This document shows positions 53,773 to 62,014 of a stretch of DNA of 64,000 nucleotides, piece by piece. The notes below the pieces were generated by a model. That model was not told the origin of the DNA, did no database searches, and worked only from the letters and a program-made list of their open reading frames with translations. The translations under genes were made by a program, and so were the position numbers. Source of the stretch: Bacteroidota bacterium (GTDB taxonomy: Bacteria; Bacteroidota; Bacteroidia; Bacteroidales; TTA-H9); assembly GCA_003250395.1 (NCBI GenBank), contig QKGM01000044.1, forward strand, positions 1-64,000. The letters are read 5' to 3'. The first letter of the stretch is position 1; the number at the start of each line of letters is the position of its first letter.

Positions 53773-54549
53773 ATGATTCAGGAGCTTAAAATATTATTTC
53801 ATCAGGGAAAACAGTATATTCCGGATGTAACCACGGTTGAAGTACCTGGTATCTTTCGTGGACGCCCGGTCATCAGCACCAAGCCAACAGATACAGTTGC
53901 GCTTTGTGCAATATGCCCCACGAAGGCTATTCAGGCCAATCCTGCTGTCAGTATTGACATGGGAAGATGTTTGTTTTGTGGAGAATGTGCAGATCTTTTC
54001 CCCGATAAGATCAGATTTTCGAAAGACTACAAACTGGCCTCCAATTCCCTTGAGGGACTTATCGTCCGTGAAGGTACAGATCAGCCGCTCTTTATAGACC
54101 CCGCCAAAATACGCGGCGAGATTACCAGGCTCTTCAATGGCTCACTAAAACTCAGGCAGGTGTCCGCAGCAGGTGATAACAGTTGTGAATGGGAAATGGG
54201 TGCAGCCGGAAACGTCAACTTTGACATGGGCAGGTTTGGAATTGAGTTCGTTGCATCACCACGCCATGCTGATGGTATCGTCATTACAGGACCAATCAGC
54301 CAAAATATGGCCGAACCACTTCAGATATGCTATGATGCAACCCCTTCTCCAAAAATCATCATATTGGCCGGAGTTGACGCGATCAGCGGGGGTATCTTTG
54401 AAGGAAGCCCAGCCCTGAATCGTACATTCCTGAACAAATATAAAATTGACCTCTACATACCTGGTAACCCTGTCCACCCCCTCAGTTTTATTAACGGGGT
54501 TCTGGGGCTCATTAGGGCAGGGAAGAAAAAACAGATACGATTGGTCTGA
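53773..54549 (+). CDS. Ehr-like complex, ferredoxin-NuoB/HyfI-like fusion subunit with reduced cluster ligands
   Basis: 258 aa. Residues ~1-100 correspond to the 2[4Fe-4S] ferredoxin subunit HyfH and ~125-258 to the small subunit HyfI/NuoB, here in one chain. In the ferredoxin part, the second motif keeps C66, C69 and C72, but its fourth Cys is Phe76. The first motif keeps only the CP cysteine (C48; C45 is extra). In this fold the three cysteines of motif 2 plus the CP cysteine of motif 1 bind one cluster, so exactly one [4Fe-4S] remains. In the NuoB part only C138 of the N2-type ligands is left: the GDC motif reads G200-V-D202, and PGC reads G231-N232. This is the last gene of the operon. 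Confidence 0.9.
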   Translation: MIQELKILFHQGKQYIPDVTTVEVPGIFRGRPVISTKPTDTVALCAICPTKAIQANPAVSIDMGRCLFCGECADLFPDKIRFSKDYKLASNSLEGLIVREGTDQPLFIDPAKIRGEITRLFNGSLKLRQVSAAGDNSCEWEMGAAGNVNFDMGRFGIEFVASPRHADGIVITGPISQNMAEPLQICYDATPSPKIIILAGVDAISGGIFEGSPALNRTFLNKYKIDLYIPGNPVHPLSFINGVLGLIRAGKKKQIRLV

Positions 54550-54772
54550 AATGAAGCAATAATAAAACTAAAAAATCAGGTTACCCGGACTCTGTTTATC
54601 TTAATTATTCGCCTGTATATTTACCGACCTATCTCCGGTTCATGCTTCGTGTATTGTTTCCTGACAGTGTTTTTATCAGGTCGGTGATTCTATTGACATG
54701 GTTATCTAATGCCTTTTAATTGAGGCACATAAAAATAAGCGGAGAGAGATTATCGAATAGCAAGCCGCTACC

Positions 54773-55258
54773 TTACAGTTTCTGTACAGGTACATTGGTG
54801 AATTTCCCTTCAGAAAGGGTGACACTATTACCCTCGTTATCCTTCACAACGAAAGAGAATGTCCCGCTTACGAGACAGTTGGTCAGATCTAGTTCAGAAA
54901 TATTTACCCATCCTTCCGGTTCATCCAGAAAAACCGTACTGTAGGAATTCGGTGTACCCAGGGTATATCCACACTCGGTAGACGTATTGCTATCATCCAC
55001 CGGATAAATTTTAGCAGTATGCCCGTAAAAAGTAATTGTAATCGCTTTCAATGAAACTTCAGAGGCTCTGATCATTACAATATCCTGCGTAGCACTATAT
55101 GAGGCAAATAAAATACCTGGCTTCCACTCGGTTCCATCAATCTGAACTGAAAAACTTGATGCCGGTGCTCCCGGGACTTCTGTTTTATCATCTTTACCAC
55201 ATCCCGTGGCTAATATGGCAGTAACTGATATAAACACAAAAAATAGAATTCTTCTCAT
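54773..55258 (-). CDS. Small lipoprotein, DUF6252-like
   Basis: 161 aa. A signal peptide ends in a lipobox (ILATGC, Cys20). The body is predicted beta-rich: FSVQIDGTEWKPGILFASYS near the N-terminus, ITFYGHTAKIYPVDD in the middle, and VSGTFSFVVKDNEGNSVTLSEGKFTNVPV at the end. This pattern resembles a family of Bacteroidota lipoproteins of unknown function (DUF6252 from memory). It converges with the Ehr-like operon with 223 bp between. A -7 box is present at 55305. Confidence 0.7.
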   Translation of the reverse strand: MRRILFFVFISVTAILATGCGKDDKTEVPGAPASSFSVQIDGTEWKPGILFASYSATQDIVMIRASEVSLKAITITFYGHTAKIYPVDDSNTSTECGYTLGTPNSYSTVFLDEPEGWVNISELDLTNCLVSGTFSFVVKDNEGNSVTLSEGKFTNVPVQKL

Positions 55259-55304
55259 CTGAAAGACATATAATGGTGATATAAATAGAATTAATTAAAG
55301 CGAA

Positions 55305-55312
55305 CAAATGTA
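55305..55312 (-). promoter_or_regulatory. Probable -7 box for the lipoprotein at 55258
   Basis: The minus strand reads TACATTTG, an exact match, 46 bp before the ATG. No TTG at -33. Confidence 0.4.
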
Positions 55313-55830
55313 ATAACTTATTACACCCGATCCTAAAAAAACAAAGCACGACTACAAGAAAAAGCTGTTCCATACCGGTTTACAGAACCCACCTGTTTTG
55401 AAACAACTGCCATAAGCTGGACAATCTCATATACTACATCAGTATACAAACTAAAGGTGATGCTATCCTGGCAAATCAGATATCGGTTGTTCGATGTCAG
55501 GTTATTACGTCATCATTGAAGATGGTTGTATTGAAAGTGCTGACTGTGCTGTTCTATTCCGGCAAGGTGCCATGATACCTGAAACCAGCTCAATCCGGAT
55601 TAACAGCGATAAGGCCCGCTGAATTAAAAATTCTAAGATAAGCAACCCAATACTGAATTAATCGCTGGAAAAAGCTCTGGAAAACCAGATAATTCCAACA
55701 TCAATACGAGCTATTAAAATAGCCTTTGCATCAACACTTATAGTGAACACAAAACCCATCAAAAACCACATTATTCTACCACAAACCACAAAAAACACAA
55801 AACACTGATTAACAAGCACCATACATATCC

Positions 55831-55874
55831 TTCGTTCGAAGTAGCTTCGAAGTAGCTTCGAAGTAGTTTCGTTC
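55831..55874. repeat. Tandem repeat, four 11-bp units (TTCGAAG family, copy C)
   Basis: Units: TTCGTTCGAAG, TAGCTTCGAAG, TAGCTTCGAAG, TAGTTTCGTTC. In another phase the unit is CGAAGTAGCTT, one base from copy A. Downstream, AAACGAACTAAAAACGAAG resembles the ACAAAAAACGAAC after copy A. Confidence 0.85.
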
Positions 55875-55970
55875 TGTTTTCGTTTTCAAACGAACTAAAA
55901 ACGAAGAAGAATTGAACGAGCTGCGAACTGAGTATGATTGATATTTAGCTCATGAAATAGAATGGTTTAG

Positions 55971-55986
55971 CGCGATTTAAATCGCG
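55971..55986. promoter_or_regulatory. 16-bp perfect palindrome
   Basis: CGCGATTTAAATCGCG, fully symmetric, in a gene-free stretch. It could be an operator or a DNA-binding-protein site; no target gene is close (nearest start 350 bp away). Confidence 0.45.
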
Positions 55987-56173
55987 ATGTTGTTTTTCCG
56001 GGTCAACCGGATATTTACATTACCTCAGGTATAGAATGTAACCGGACCCATTGACAAAACGTAATGCATTCAAACACAAACCGAAATACAAACATTTGAA
56101 ATTTAACCTGCGATTAATAATTCGGCCGTCCTTAAATAACAGCATCCCATGCTTATTAATTAGCTAGAATTTT

Positions 56174-56181
56174 TACATTTG
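56174..56181 (+). promoter_or_regulatory. Possible -7 box for the beta-barrel protein
   Basis: TACATTTG is an exact match, but it lies 155 bp before the ATG at 56336, giving a long leader. Confidence 0.3.
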
Positions 56182-56335
56182 CATACAGAAAGTCAACCCT
56201 TCAAAACGATATATCCGGACAAAGCACCTACCTTACAAATTATCTGTTCAGTGTGCAACGCCATTTTCTGCTATCAACAAAAAATTCTAAATAAAAAAAC
56301 GCAATCTGACTTAACGACAACCTGATACAAAGACT

Positions 56336-56935
56336 ATGAGAACAAAAACCAAAATTCTGCTAATCACCGTTTTAACCACACTCCTTCTTCCTAATTTATA
56401 TGCCCAGAATCGGGGGCAAATGAAAATTGGCATTGCAGGTGGAGTCAGCCTGCCCGGCGGAGATCTTCGGGATGAGTGCAGTTCGGGCTTCGATGGAATG
56501 GCCTCCTTCCGTTATTTTCTGACGGATCGCTTTGCACTTGGTATCCAGTCTGGACTTGTTACTATGCCGGTAAATGAGATGTGGATCGAATATTTTAGCA
56601 ATAATCAGTATCCGGAAAAAGATGCACTGGAAATCAATTATCATTTCATACCTGTTATGATAACTGCCGATCACTTCTTTGCCAAGGAGAGAGTGAGGCC
56701 TTATATGGGTGCTGGTCTTGGCATGACGATATGGTCAGCAACGACTGAATATCAAGGTACTAAATCACGTTCAAATGTGTGGTCTGACTTTGCCATCTGC
56801 TTCCATCTGGGCAGTCTGTTCGAGTTAACAAAAAAATGGGATTTGGGGTTCTCAGCAGAATATCAGGCAATAATTAAAGACAGAGTCGATCTGGGATACA
56901 TTACGCTGAATGGTGGCGTAATCTGGAACCTTTAA
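56336..56935 (+). CDS. Outer-membrane beta-barrel protein (OmpA/PorT-like small barrel)
   Basis: 199 aa. A signal peptide (LLITVLTTLLLPNLYAQ) is cut near residue 23. The mature chain shows alternating beta-strands with Gly/aromatic girdles (MKIGIAGGVSLPGGDLRDE; SSGFDGMASFRYFLTDRFALGIQSGLV; VRPYMGAGLGMTIWSATTE; WDLGFSAEYQAIIKD; YITLNGGVIWNL), ending in Leu with Trp nearby. This fits an 8-stranded barrel with short turns, a common Bacteroidota family (outer membrane protein beta-barrel domain). Function unknown. It precedes a secreted protein at 57089. Confidence 0.8.
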   Translation: MRTKTKILLITVLTTLLLPNLYAQNRGQMKIGIAGGVSLPGGDLRDECSSGFDGMASFRYFLTDRFALGIQSGLVTMPVNEMWIEYFSNNQYPEKDALEINYHFIPVMITADHFFAKERVRPYMGAGLGMTIWSATTEYQGTKSRSNVWSDFAICFHLGSLFELTKKWDLGFSAEYQAIIKDRVDLGYITLNGGVIWNL

Positions 56936-57088
56936 TCGCAGGTCAACAGATAAAAGCCGGCCACATGAGCACACCTGTGGATTAATATTCTTTCTGATTA
57001 TATTGTATAGAAGTCATTTTGCAGCATTCGAAATTTTCCGCAGGTGGTATTATCACCTTATCACCCTGACTTTTAAATATCAAGATTT

Positions 57089-57901
57089 ATGAAAACAAGA
57101 TTAATCTTACTGGTGCTGCTCCTTCACTCACTGATGATGCAGGGGCAATCATGGGAATTTACCAGCAAACTATATCTCATTGACGGACAAGGAACGATCG
57201 ATTCAGTTCTGTTTGGCAACAACTTTTCAGCGACCATTGGCCTGGATAATGAATGGAATGAACAGGACATTTCCAATATTCCATGGAATAAACCCGAGAT
57301 CAGATCAATTCTTCGAAAGGACGACACAGTTGATTGCGTTATTCAATCCTTTGTTTCTGATAGCCTGTTCCCTGCAAATTATGATTTAAAAATTGATATG
57401 CGTCCAAGCGGAGCCTATAATCCAGAGGGAACCAGTTTTATTTTCAAATTGGAAGCCGAACATTACCCTGTTGAGATATATTCAGACTTTAGTGATATGT
57501 ATGAAAATAGTTTTTATTGTAGTTGCTTCACAGAAATTCACCTATATAAGGACACATGCGAGGATGAAACTCCTGCATCATGCGAACCCGGGTACAGTCA
57601 TCTCTACACGATTAACGATTCAACGGAAAGTTACATCACTATCAAACTGGATTTCGAGTCCGGTATAAATAGACCGGGAATCAGGAATACCATCCTTAAA
57701 AGCGGGAATCCGTCCGGATCAACACTCTTGCTTGACTATACCGGACCGATGCAATTGTTTGATCTGAGCGGACGTAAATTACTTGACCAACACGTCGAAC
57801 GGATGAGACCTGTTGATATTGGCCCACTCCCGAAAGGGTGTTATCTGGTGATGACCAACCTGATGAACTTCAAGATTATTAAGACAGATATCTTGAATTA
57901 G
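57089..57901 (+). CDS. Probable T9SS-secreted protein of unknown function
   Basis: 270 aa. A signal peptide (MKTRLILLVLLLHSLMMQGQ) is cut near residue 20. The middle has no recognisable domain; a cysteine-rich patch (CSC, then C-EDETPASC) occurs at ~150-170. The last ~50 residues (LFDLSGRKLLDQHVERMRPVDIGPLPKGCYLVMTNLMNFKIIKTDIL) match the pattern of type A T9SS sorting domains (DLSGR, then LPKGxYL). The YPNP-type opening of such domains is missing. Expected at the cell surface. Confidence 0.7.
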   Translation: MKTRLILLVLLLHSLMMQGQSWEFTSKLYLIDGQGTIDSVLFGNNFSATIGLDNEWNEQDISNIPWNKPEIRSILRKDDTVDCVIQSFVSDSLFPANYDLKIDMRPSGAYNPEGTSFIFKLEAEHYPVEIYSDFSDMYENSFYCSCFTEIHLYKDTCEDETPASCEPGYSHLYTINDSTESYITIKLDFESGINRPGIRNTILKSGNPSGSTLLLDYTGPMQLFDLSGRKLLDQHVERMRPVDIGPLPKGCYLVMTNLMNFKIIKTDILN

Positions 57902-58152
57902 AGACGCCCCGAAGGCTCAGGGCTATAATTCTAAATATTAATAACTGACGGGAAGAAGAATCCCGTGTCGATATTTTTCAGGAAGGAAATACTGAAAAGT
58001 AACCCGGAATTAATAACAAAGGAAGAATGTTTATAAACTAAATCACTCCCCGATCCATTTTTCACTTTGCATATATGAACCATTTCATCAGTGTAAATGT
58101 TATAGCTTGCCAAAAACAGATGAGGTAAATCAAAACGTAAAGCAGAAAAACA
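57902..58152. other. Short gene-free stretch before the histidine-rich protein
   Basis: About 250 bp. No supported gene and no convincing terminator. A minus-strand frame crosses it but has no family features. Confidence 0.5.
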
Positions 58153-58168
58153 CTCCGGACGGCCGGAG
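58153..58168. promoter_or_regulatory. Possible operator over the -33 region of the histidine-rich gene
   Basis: CTCCGG-ACGG-CCGGAG is a perfect inverted repeat that sits 8 bp before the -7 box at 58177, where a repressor would block RNA polymerase. Confidence 0.4.
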
Positions 58169-58176
58169 ATTTGCAT

Positions 58177-58184
58177 TACCTTTG
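58177..58184 (+). promoter_or_regulatory. Probable -7 box for the histidine-rich protein and TonB receptor
   Basis: TACCTTTG is an exact match, 68 bp before the ATG at 58253. Confidence 0.5.
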
Positions 58185-58252
58185 TGCCTGAGGTCATTAT
58201 TCTTATCTATTCCAAAGGATTATAATCAACACAGGGCTTTCCCGGCTTTTTA

Positions 58253-58567
58253 ATGATCAGAAAGATTAAACATATCCTCCCGGTACTACTGTTAGTAGTA
58301 TTCATAGGGCCTTCTGTTGTAAAGCTTGGGCACCATCATCATCATGAAAATAGCGGCCACCACAAAACAGATGGCCAGATGGAATTTAAGGAAATCTGCA
58401 TAATATGCGATTTCGAGTTCTCTGTATTCTCCTCAGCCAGTGAGAACTTCGTCATACCAAACGAACAGCCTGTCGACAGTTACTCCAACAACTACAGGCC
58501 AGCGTTATTTCTCAACCATCAATACTATTCCTTTTTATTACGTGCGCCCCCGTTTTCACAAATTTAA
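58253..58567 (+). CDS. Small histidine-rich exported protein, likely metal-binding
   Basis: 104 aa. The N-terminus is a hydrophobic signal or anchor (ILPVLLLVVFIGPSVV, residues 8-23), followed by KLGHHHHHENSGHHK (residues ~24-38) with seven histidines in about twelve positions. A CxxC pair follows (Cys63 and Cys66 region, EICIICDFEFSVFS). The His cluster and CxxC suggest transient binding of Zn, Cu or Ni in the periplasm. It lies 57 bp before a TonB receptor of metal-uptake type. Small proteins with this plan occur before such receptors in Bacteroidota (from memory). Function inferred. Confidence 0.7.
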   Translation: MIRKIKHILPVLLLVVFIGPSVVKLGHHHHHENSGHHKTDGQMEFKEICIICDFEFSVFSSASENFVIPNEQPVDSYSNNYRPALFLNHQYYSFLLRAPPFSQI

Positions 58568-58624
58568 AATGCAGCACACCAGTAGCTGACCTTTCAAATT
58601 TGTTAAACATTAATACGTAATAAA

Positions 58625-60874
58625 ATGAAAAGAATATTTGTCTTTTTCGTTATCCTATTGTCGTACCCTGCCGTGAACGGACAAAATAAAATTACGGGGA
58701 GAATTACAGATCAGGATAAAAAACCACTAATCGGGGCAACAGTTTTTATAAATGAACTTTCCAAAGGAACTGTCTCAGGTACCGGAGGCACCTATGAATT
58801 ATTAAATCTGCCAAATGGAAAAGTAAAAATTCAGTTTTCCTTCGTTGGTTATAAAAACAGTATCAAAACCGTAGAATTAAACGGGAATCAGGTAAATCTG
58901 GATATCTCACTGGAGAAGACAGCCATAGAGGCAGAAGAAATCGTTATTTCCAGTGGTTATAGCTCAACGCAACATGAGAATGCCGTCAAAATAGATGTTT
59001 TAAAACTCGAAATGGAGGGCACTAAAAGCACCCCCAACTTCACAGAGGTACTTACAAAAGTACCAGGTGTTGATATGATCTCGAAAGGAAGCGGAATTTC
59101 CAAACCGGTAATCCGCGGCCTTTCAATGAACGATATATTGATACTGAATAACGGGGTACGATTTGAAAACTATCAGTATTCAAGCCATCATCCTTTGGGA
59201 ATAGATGAGTTTGGAGTTGACGATGTGGAGATTATCAAAGGCCCCGCCTCCCTTCTGTATGGTTCAGATGCTATCGGAGGCGTTATCAACTTTATTAAAG
59301 AAAAACCGGCTCCAATAGGAACGCTGATTGGTGATTATAATCTGCAGTTGTTTTCAAACACTCTTGGAGTTACCAACAACCTGGGGATAAGGGGGGCATC
59401 GAAAAAATTCTATGGAGGCCTAAGGGCAGGACAAAAATCAAATGCTGATTTTCTTCAGGGGGGAGGCGATTATGTTCCTAACTCTCGGTTTAATGAAATA
59501 TCGGTGAAAGCAGATGCAGGTTTTACTGATAAAATCGGATCGTTTAAATTAGTTTACAGTTTCAACAATCAAAAACTCGGACTAGTAGAGGATGAAGCAA
59601 TTACAGAAATTAAAGAAAGGGGAAGGAAAAATGAAATTTTCTATCAGGAATTAAACACGCACCTGCTTTCCAATCAAAACAAATTATATCTTGGAAATTA
59701 TAAACTTGACTTTAACATAGCCTATCAGAACACGGAACTTATCCATTTCGGTGAAATTGATGTCTATGAGATCCAAATGCAACTTGCTACTCTTACATAT
59801 GACATTAAACTTCATCTTCCATCGGCCGATGAATCGGAATATATTATTGGTTTTCAAGGATTCAATCAGAAGAACAAGAATCTTAACGACAGGGAGGTCA
59901 AACTCTTACCCGATGCTACAACCAATAATTATTCAGCATTTGGTTTAATGCAGTTTAAAGTTTTACGAGGGCTCATGCTACAAGCCGGAATCAGATACGA
60001 TAATAAATCCATTTCAACCCAGGCAATAGGCGAAACATCAGACACCTCAGCCTACAGGGCTCCGTTACAAAGATCATTTGGAAGTTTTAGTGGTTCGTTC
60101 GGGGCAATCTGTAATCTATCCGAAAACCTTATCCTCAGAGCAAATTTTGCCGCGGCTTATCGCACGCCAAACCTCGCTGAACTGACCTCAAACGGACAAC
60201 ACGAATTGCGTTTCGAAAAAGGGGACCAAAACCTGGTACCGGAAAATGCTTATGAGGCCGATCTTAGTTTGCATTACCATAAAAATAACTTTACTGCCGA
60301 CATTGCCGGGTTCTTCAACACCGTAAATAACTACATTTTCATAGCTCCTACAGGAGAAACAACCTCATCTGGTATTCCTGTTTTCAGATACAGACAATCA
60401 AATGCTACCTTGTTCGGAGGCGAGGCTGGTATTCATATTCATCCTGAAGCATTGAAATGGCTCCACAGCGAAGCAACTTTTTCTTCGGTTACAGGCAAAC
60501 AACAGAATGGCGATTATCTGCCTTTTGTTCCTGCCCACAAACTACGGTTGGAATTAAGAGGAGAGAAGGAGAAACTGTTGCATTTACACAAAACGTTTGC
60601 ATCAATTAACTGCAACACAGCATTTGACCAAAACAATGCTGCACCCGACGAGACTACAACTCCTGGTTATACCCTGTTCGACATAGGTATTGGTGCCTCA
60701 TTAATGGTGCAGAAACAGGAAATTTCGTTCAAGGTGAGCATCAATAACCTTTTAGATAAAAAGTATATTGATCATTTATCAACTCTCAAAGAGGTAAACC
60801 TTAACAATGCCGGCAGAAATATTACATTCAGTATCAGAATTCCCTTTGGAATTGCCGGGCAAACAATGTATTAA
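58625..60874 (+). CDS. TonB-dependent receptor, probable metal uptake (ZnuD-like)
   Basis: 749 aa. A signal peptide (to ~residue 19, AVNGQ) precedes a CarboxypepD_reg-like domain (~23-100: GRITDQDKKPLIGATVFI). The plug (~105-220) includes VIRGLSMNDILILNNGVRFENYQYSSHHPLGID and GPASLLYGSDAIGGVINFI; the DH/HH motif in this loop resembles ZnuD-type zinc receptors. The barrel ends in the family-typical way (NAGRNITFSIRIPFGIAG) with short length. The His-rich protein just upstream supports a metal ion substrate, most likely zinc, though copper or nickel cannot be excluded. No iron-siderophore features are seen. Confidence 0.85.
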   Translation: MKRIFVFFVILLSYPAVNGQNKITGRITDQDKKPLIGATVFINELSKGTVSGTGGTYELLNLPNGKVKIQFSFVGYKNSIKTVELNGNQVNLDISLEKTAIEAEEIVISSGYSSTQHENAVKIDVLKLEMEGTKSTPNFTEVLTKVPGVDMISKGSGISKPVIRGLSMNDILILNNGVRFENYQYSSHHPLGIDEFGVDDVEIIKGPASLLYGSDAIGGVINFIKEKPAPIGTLIGDYNLQLFSNTLGVTNNLGIRGASKKFYGGLRAGQKSNADFLQGGGDYVPNSRFNEISVKADAGFTDKIGSFKLVYSFNNQKLGLVEDEAITEIKERGRKNEIFYQELNTHLLSNQNKLYLGNYKLDFNIAYQNTELIHFGEIDVYEIQMQLATLTYDIKLHLPSADESEYIIGFQGFNQKNKNLNDREVKLLPDATTNNYSAFGLMQFKVLRGLMLQAGIRYDNKSISTQAIGETSDTSAYRAPLQRSFGSFSGSFGAICNLSENLILRANFAAAYRTPNLAELTSNGQHELRFEKGDQNLVPENAYEADLSLHYHKNNFTADIAGFFNTVNNYIFIAPTGETTSSGIPVFRYRQSNATLFGGEAGIHIHPEALKWLHSEATFSSVTGKQQNGDYLPFVPAHKLRLELRGEKEKLLHLHKTFASINCNTAFDQNNAAPDETTTPGYTLFDIGIGASLMVQKQEISFKVSINNLLDKKYIDHLSTLKEVNLNNAGRNITFSIRIPFGIAGQTMY

Positions 60875-60963
60875 TATTTGGAAACATAGGGATGCAATCC
60901 TGCTGAATACATAATTAACACATTTCAAATGCAATTGCAATAACAGATAGCTACCATCTGCGA

Positions 60964-61935
60964 TCAGAATTTCCTTTCAACAAGACCCAGGGTTACTTTG
61001 TGCAATTCATCTGATTGACTGATACCGGCAGGCAAATTATCAAAGAATGATTCAGATATCTGGTGGAGGCGTTGAATTTCGTTCAGCGTTGCATCCCTCA
61101 CTCCAAGTTCATCATATAATGCACGTACAGTTGTAACCTTCTCAACCGGGCTGCTGGTTGAGAAGGCTTGCTCCAATTCTTGTTTCTGTCGGGCATTTGC
61201 CAATTCAAAAGCTTTCAGGTAGAGGAAGGTTTTCTTATTCGTAACTATATCATTGCCTGTCTTTTTCCCGAAAAGAGCTTCGTCTGAATATACATCCAGA
61301 AGATCATCCATCAGCTGAAAAGCCAGCCCTATACAGATACCAAAATCATAGATACGGTCGGCTTCATTGCGCTCAACATCAGCAATCAGTGCACCTGTTT
61401 TCAGACTTGCAGCGAGCAGTACAGCAGTCTTTAACCTTATCATCCGCATGTATTCATCAATAGAAACCACTTCTTGCGACTCAAAATCCATATCGAGTTG
61501 TTGTCCTTCGCATACCTCTATGGCTGTACGATTGAAAAGATGGAGGATTTCCCTGATACGGCTTGATTCAGAACGAATAAGCAGATCATAGGCAAGGGCA
61601 AACATAGTATCACCCGAAAGGATGGCAACACTCGATGTCCATTTCTTATAGACAGTTTCCACACCCCGTCGAATAGGAGACTGATCCATTATGTCGTCGT
61701 GAACAAGCGTAAAATTGTGAAATACCTCGAGGCCAATAGCGGGCCAGATAGCATCCTGAGCTTCAGCCCCATACATCTCAGCAGCCAGAATAAGTAAAGT
61801 AGGGCGTAACCTCTTTCCTCCCTGAGACATAGCATAACGTATTGGTTGGTAAAGCAGAGGAGGTTCTCCTTCCAGTGGTAAACGGGCTATAGTCTCTTCA
61901 ATTGTCCGGCGGATCTGATCAGCGGTGTGTTTCAT
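60964..61935 (-). CDS. Polyprenyl diphosphate synthase
   Basis: 323 aa. It chains isopentenyl diphosphate units onto an allylic starter. The first Asp-rich motif is D80-D-I-M-D84 (LVHDDIMDQ) and the second is MDDLLDVYSD (around residue 220). GGKRLRPTL near residue 40 binds the pyrophosphate. The residues just before the first motif (VFHNFTLVH) set product length; Phe and small groups suggest a medium chain (geranylgeranyl or longer), but the exact product cannot be read off. It supplies quinone side chains or cell-wall lipid carriers. A -7 box at 61956 overlaps the end of the rfbA terminator. Confidence 0.88.
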   Translation of the reverse strand: MKHTADQIRRTIEETIARLPLEGEPPLLYQPIRYAMSQGGKRLRPTLLILAAEMYGAEAQDAIWPAIGLEVFHNFTLVHDDIMDQSPIRRGVETVYKKWTSSVAILSGDTMFALAYDLLIRSESSRIREILHLFNRTAIEVCEGQQLDMDFESQEVVSIDEYMRMIRLKTAVLLAASLKTGALIADVERNEADRIYDFGICIGLAFQLMDDLLDVYSDEALFGKKTGNDIVTNKKTFLYLKAFELANARQKQELEQAFSTSSPVEKVTTVRALYDELGVRDATLNEIQRLHQISESFFDNLPAGISQSDELHKVTLGLVERKF

Positions 61936-61955
61936 TTAAATCTTTTTGCTGTTGA

Positions 61956-61963
61956 CAAAAATA
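61956..61963 (-). promoter_or_regulatory. Probable -7 box for the polyprenyl synthase
   Basis: The minus strand reads TATTTTTG, an exact match, 21 bp before the ATG. It begins within the T-rich tail of the rfbA terminator. Confidence 0.4.
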
Positions 61964-61966
61964 CAA

Positions 61967-61990
61967 AAAACCGGTATTGACACCGGTTTT
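61967..61990 (-). terminator. Intrinsic terminator of rfbA
   Basis: AAAACCGGT and ACCGGTTTT form a 9-bp stem around 6 bases; on the minus strand it is followed by TTTTTTG. It lies 25 bp beyond the rfbA stop. Confidence 0.8.
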
Positions 61991-62014
61991 CCACACAATT
62001 CGCGACCTTTATAC

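Larger units (their letters stand above)
55313..56173. other. Gene-free stretch with an 11-bp tandem repeat and a 16-bp palindrome
   Basis: About 860 bp with no supported reading frame on either strand. The visible structures are the four-unit repeat at 55831-55874 and the palindrome at 55971-55986. Confidence 0.7.

Noticed and set aside
45232-54549. Respiratory complex I (nuo operon)
   Set aside because: NuoA, J, E, F, G and separate NuoI are absent, and HyfE/HyfF-like and NuoCD-like subunits with hydrogenase-type order point to the group 4 hydrogenase family.
52252-54549. Active [NiFe]-hydrogenase
   Set aside because: All four Ni-Fe cysteines and three of four proximal cluster cysteines are replaced.
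57931-58197. 88-codon minus-strand frame
   Set aside because: It covers the promoter and inverted repeat of the next gene and has no family features.
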